Assembly (NCBI GenBank): GCA_046760905.1
Contig: JBHIFB010000140.1
Coordinates: forward strand, 1-7,804
Length of the DNA stretch: 7,804 nucleotides
Origin: JBHIFB01 sp046760905
GTDB taxonomy: Bacteria > Gemmatimonadota > CAZMKB01
Direction: 5' to 3'
The notes beneath the pieces are model-generated. The model saw nothing but the letters and a program-made list of their open reading frames with translations. It made no database searches and was not told the DNA's origin. Each line of letters starts with the position of its first letter. The first letter of the stretch is position 1. Positions 5,615-7,804 of the stretch are shown here, in pieces. A program made the translations under genes and the position numbers.

Positions 5615-6912
5615 ATCTACTCCTTGTCACATACTATTTTCCCCCGATGGGATTGAGCGGTGTCCTTAGACCGCTCAAGTTCGTTAAGCACCTCTCGGAA
5701 TTTGGCTGGAAGGTCCAGGTACTCACGACTTCACCAGGGAGCTACTATGCTTTTGATGAGAGCCTTCTGGATGAAGTCCCGACCTCGGTCTGGGTGGTGA
5801 GGACAAGCTCTCTTGATCCCCACCATATCGGAGGAGGGGGAGGTGGAAGGAGCCAGGCCTCTCTTGCGGGCGCAACGGGCAGGAGCCTGTCCAGGATGGT
5901 TTTCATACCCGACAGCAAGATAGGATGGTACCCTTATGCCGCTTCCAAGGGATCTGGAAAGAGCTTCCAGCGGGAGCCGGACGTGGTGCTCGCAACGGCT
6001 CCGCCCTGGACCTCGTTTTTGGTGGGAAAGAGAATTGCCGCAAGGTACGGAAAACCCCTCGTGATCGATTACAGGGACAGCTGGCTCATGGATGCACAGA
6101 GCCCGCAACCCACTGCCGTTCACAGGTGGATCGCCTCGAGGCTCGAGGCTAGTGTCATAGAGCGCTGTTCGGCTGCAATCACTGTCAATGAGCTGTTGAG
6201 GGAAGAGCTGGTGTCGCGTTATCCCGGTGTGAAGGCCAGGGTTTTTACGATTTACAACGGATACGACCCGGATGATTTCTCCCCTCTTCTGGATGTGCCA
6301 TCACCTTTCACCGGCACAGGCAATGAACTCCTTCGCCTCTTCTACATGGGAACGCTTTACCAGGACGTGAATAAACCGGAGACGCTATTTGAAGCGCTTC
6401 GAATACTGAAGGAAAGATACGGCAAGGATGAGCTTCCGTTGGAGGTTGTCTTCATGGGAATGGTGGATAAGCGATACCCGGCTCTTTCTCGCAAGCTGGG
6501 AATTGGGAATGCGGTGAGGTTTCTCCCATACCGGCCGCACAGGGAAGCTCTCGCCTCACTACTGACCGCCGATGCAGCAATTCTGTTCGTCGATCCGCAT
6601 CCCCATGCGGACAGGCATGTGCCGGGGAAGCTTTTCGAGTACCTGGGCTCAGGAAAGCCGGTACTGGCGCTTGCTCCTGCCCGATCGGAGGCGGCCAGGA
6701 TAGTGGAGGAAAACGGGGCGGGGAAGGTGCTTCCACCCGATGATCCCTGGGCCATCGCAGAGTGCCTGGTGCATTGGATCGATCTCAAATCATCCGGGAG
6801 AAAGCTTGCGGGGATCGCCGAATCATCGCTCGCCGCCTTCCAGAGGAGAAACCAGGTCGGGATGCTCGATCGAATCCTTAGGGATGTGATGCTTAAGAGT
6901 TCAATCCTTTGA
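5611..6912 (+). CDS. GT-B fold glycosyltransferase (GT4 family, YYFPP type)
   Basis: This 433-residue enzyme probably adds a sugar to the glycan moved by the neighbouring flippase. The N-terminal half carries the marks of one well-known polysaccharide-cluster group. These are Y-Y-F-P-P-M-G (8-14) with G-V-L-R-P-L-K-F (17-24), F-G-W-K-V-Q-V-L-T (31-39), and P-D-S-K-I-G-W (100-106). They continue with A-T-A-P-P-W-T (128-134), I-D-Y-R-D-S-W (152-158) and I-T-V-N-E (190-194). The C-terminal donor half starts after Y-N-G-Y-D-P-D-D-F (215-223). It includes the sheet start L-F-Y-M-G-T-L-Y (243-250) and the donor-site segment V-P-G-K-L-F-E343-Y-L-G-S-G-K-P-V (337-351). The start is GTG with a strong ribosome binding site, overlapping the flippase stop by 4 bases. 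A run of six glycines (74-79) lies in a variable N-domain loop. Donor sugar and linkage are not readable. No terminator is obvious after the TGA. Confidence 0.92.
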   Translation: MNLLLVTYYFPPMGLSGVLRPLKFVKHLSEFGWKVQVLTTSPGSYYAFDESLLDEVPTSVWVVRTSSLDPHHIGGGGGGRSQASLAGATGRSLSRMVFIPDSKIGWYPYAASKGSGKSFQREPDVVLATAPPWTSFLVGKRIAARYGKPLVIDYRDSWLMDAQSPQPTAVHRWIASRLEASVIERCSAAITVNELLREELVSRYPGVKARVFTIYNGYDPDDFSPLLDVPSPFTGTGNELLRLFYMGTLYQDVNKPETLFEALRILKERYGKDELPLEVVFMGMVDKRYPALSRKLGIGNAVRFLPYRPHREALASLLTADAAILFVDPHPHADRHVPGKLFEYLGSGKPVLALAPARSEAARIVEENGAGKVLPPDDPWAIAECLVHWIDLKSSGRKLAGIAESSLAAFQRRNQVGMLDRILRDVMLKSSIL

Positions 6913-6983
6913 ATCCGGCTTCATTTCCAGTCAAACCCAAGATCCAGCCAGGAACAGCTTGGCGTCCCCTCAATGAAAATGCC

Positions 6984-7011
6984 GAAAGTGTGCCATGATT
7001 AAAACACTTTC
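6984..7011 (+). repeat. Inverted repeat, possible activator-binding site
   Basis: GAAAGTGT (6984-6991) and ACACTTTC (7004-7011) are perfect 8-base arms with a 12-base centre. The stem is AT-rich and lacks a following T-tract, so it is not a normal terminator. Its centre is about 130 bases before the start predicted from the sigma54-type promoter at 7103, a usual position for an enhancer-binding protein. The role is inferred. Confidence 0.35.
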
Positions 7012-7102
7012 TAAATCGGACTACAGGGACACAATACGGCGTGTCGCTGGTCCTGGGTTGAGAAGCCTGACATCGAAGCATGAAAGCGCCCTGTGAATGA
7101 TC

Positions 7103-7118
7103 TGGCATACAGCTTGCT
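7103..7118 (+). promoter_or_regulatory. Sigma54-type (-24/-12) promoter for the lipoprotein gene
   Basis: TGGCAT (7103-7108), five bases, TTGCT (7114-7118). Against TGGCACG-N4-TTGCW the invariant GG and GC are present with exactly 10 bases between, TGGCA and TTGCW are intact, and only the C and G after TGGCA differ. Transcription would begin near 7129, leaving an AT-rich leader of about 157 bases before ATG 7286. The long leader is the weak point; a further promoter closer to the gene is possible. Confidence 0.5.
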
Positions 7119-7285
7119 ACATATAATTTGAGAGTACAGATTTTTATTCTGCTTATTAACTTTCTGTTTAACAAGTTTCATTTTCAATCTTGAACATTCT
7201 ATAAATATGTGCTGTCTAATATTACCTGTTCATCCGGCATGTTGCAATCAGCACATTAAGGTTCATACATTTGAAAAGATGGTCT

Positions 7286-7804
7286 ATGATGAAATCAATT
7301 AGAAGCAAGGTTCTCCTGCTGCTTGCCTTTTTGCTCCTTCTCGCTGCCTGCACAGATGTGACGGTGATAAGGGGACCGTTCGAAGTGAAAGTTGGGGTCG
7401 ATCTCCCCGAACCACTTTCAGATGAGGAAGTCGGAATCATTGTGACGCCGGACAGCACTGTGAGCGCGGCCGGGACGGTTTTCCTGGACCTTGGAACCAT
7501 CTCCGATCATCTGGACGACATCACGAACATCGTGATAGCGATCATACCCGCTGTCGTTTCGTTCGACAGCATCGGCACACTCCTAGCAGTGCCGCCTGTT
7601 GCATATCCGCTTCGGGCTCAAACCGACAGCGCTGTCACCGTCTTTCTCTACTTCGCCCCAAGCGGCACGGAGGATCCTTTCAGCGAAGACTTCCTTGCAG
7701 CCAAATTCTTCATCGATATCGAGGGCTCCGAGGTCACGGGTGTGAGTGGAGGCGTCGATGTCCCGACGCCTCTGATAGAGACCATAGCGAGCGGTCATAT
7801 GGCA
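7286..7804 (+). CDS. Lipoprotein of unknown function (3' end outside window)
   Basis: A frame open from ATG 7286 to the window edge gives 173 residues with no stop. The N-terminus is a classic lipoprotein signal: basic K-S-I-R-S-K (3-8), a Leu-rich core (9-19) and the lipobox L19-A-A-C22. Signal peptidase II would cut before Cys22, leaving a lipid-anchored envelope protein. Asp24 at position +2 after Cys22 would favour inner-membrane retention under the E. coli rule, which need not hold here. The mature part has alternating beta-type stretches, including V-K-V-G-V-D-L (35-41), and few Lys or Cys residues. It suggests a beta-rich domain, but I recognise no family. A second ATG at 7289 would remove one residue. 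No strong Shine-Dalgarno site is present; GATGG at 7278-7282 is a weak candidate. The long upstream region suggests an independently controlled unit, possibly sigma54-dependent. Confidence 0.82.
   Translation, partial: MMKSIRSKVLLLLAFLLLLAACTDVTVIRGPFEVKVGVDLPEPLSDEEVGIIVTPDSTVSAAGTVFLDLGTISDHLDDITNIVIAIIPAVVSFDSIGTLLAVPPVAYPLRAQTDSAVTVFLYFAPSGTEDPFSEDFLAAKFFIDIEGSEVTGVSGGVDVPTPLIETIASGHMA

Larger units (their letters stand above)
6913..7285. other. 373-base non-coding region before the lipoprotein gene
   Basis: No convincing gene is present on either strand. The first part (6913 to about 7100) has GC content like its neighbours and holds an 8-base inverted repeat (6984-7011) and a smaller dyad, GACAC-N8-GTGTC (7028-7045). 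A sigma54-type promoter follows at 7103-7118. From about 7119 to 7285 the sequence is clearly AT-rich and would form a leader of about 157 bases. I see no clear T-tailed terminator for the upstream operon. Confidence 0.6.

Noticed and set aside
6937..6962. CCAAG-N16-CTTGG as a terminator of the glycan operon
   Set aside because: The stem has only 5 base pairs, a long loop and no T-tract.
6893..7174. 93-codon frame on the minus strand across the non-coding region before the lipoprotein gene
   Set aside because: It would start at a TTG with no ribosome binding site, overlaps the end of the second glycosyltransferase and contains the sigma54-type promoter. Its translation resembles no protein family.
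7200..7205. TATAAA as a sigma70 -10 box for the lipoprotein gene
   Set aside because: The sequence 17 bases upstream is a poor -35 box (TTCATT), and TATA-like words are expected in this AT-rich leader.
7207..7302. 31-codon frame in the lipoprotein leader with two Cys-Cys pairs, overlapping the lipoprotein start by 17 bases
   Set aside because: It could be a leader peptide, but it has no ribosome binding site and frames of this length are expected by chance.
1..7804. Insertion sequences, CRISPR arrays, tRNA or rRNA genes, riboswitches and replication origins
   Set aside because: No transposase-like frame, regularly spaced repeats, cloverleaf, conserved rRNA stretch or known riboswitch core was seen by reading either strand.

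Overview
The window looks like chromosomal DNA from an uncultured bacterium of moderate GC content. Genes are tightly packed and all lie on the + strand. Shine-Dalgarno sites precede several starts, TTG and GTG starts are used alongside ATG, and arginine is often AGG/AGA and isoleucine often ATA. A lipobox lipoprotein, a HisKA histidine kinase and sigma70/sigma54-type promoters all point to Bacteria. An FCB-type candidate phylum is possible, but that is only an impression from protein style and no phylogenetic marker is present.

Layout. Positions 1-93 hold the last 30 codons of an exported-looking protein, closed by a strong intrinsic terminator (123-154). A consensus-like promoter then drives a 102-residue protein of unknown function (243-551). 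A second promoter drives a soluble-type cardiolipin synthase/phospholipase D enzyme (665-1858). A 299-base gap (1859-2157) holds a terminator-like hairpin, a palindrome and a good sigma54-type promoter, and leads into a small cytosolic histidine kinase (2158-2889) with no sensor domain. Next come three genes with almost no space between them: a GT-B glycosyltransferase (2970-4079), a Wzx-like polysaccharide flippase (4082-5614) and a second GT-B glycosyltransferase (5611-6912). A 373-base non-coding stretch (6913-7285) contains an inverted repeat and a second sigma54-type promoter, followed by the first 173 codons of a lipoprotein that runs off the window.

How the genes fit together. The main theme is the cell envelope. 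One enzyme makes or remodels phospholipid, two glycosyltransferases extend a lipid-linked glycan, a flippase moves it across the inner membrane, and a lipoprotein is anchored at the surface. The kinase could feed a signal to this region, but its partner regulator is not in the window. No polymerase (Wzy), initiating phosphoglycosyltransferase or export machinery is visible, so the glycan pathway must be completed elsewhere.

The most interesting regulatory observations are two. First, the promoters of the unknown small gene and the cardiolipin synthase share ATTGACAGA-N10-GTGGATA at identical spacing. Second, the kinase and the lipoprotein each have a GG-N10-GC sigma54-type element, each with a dyad 130-165 bases upstream where an enhancer-binding activator would sit. 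No insertion sequence, CRISPR array, tRNA or rRNA was recognised.
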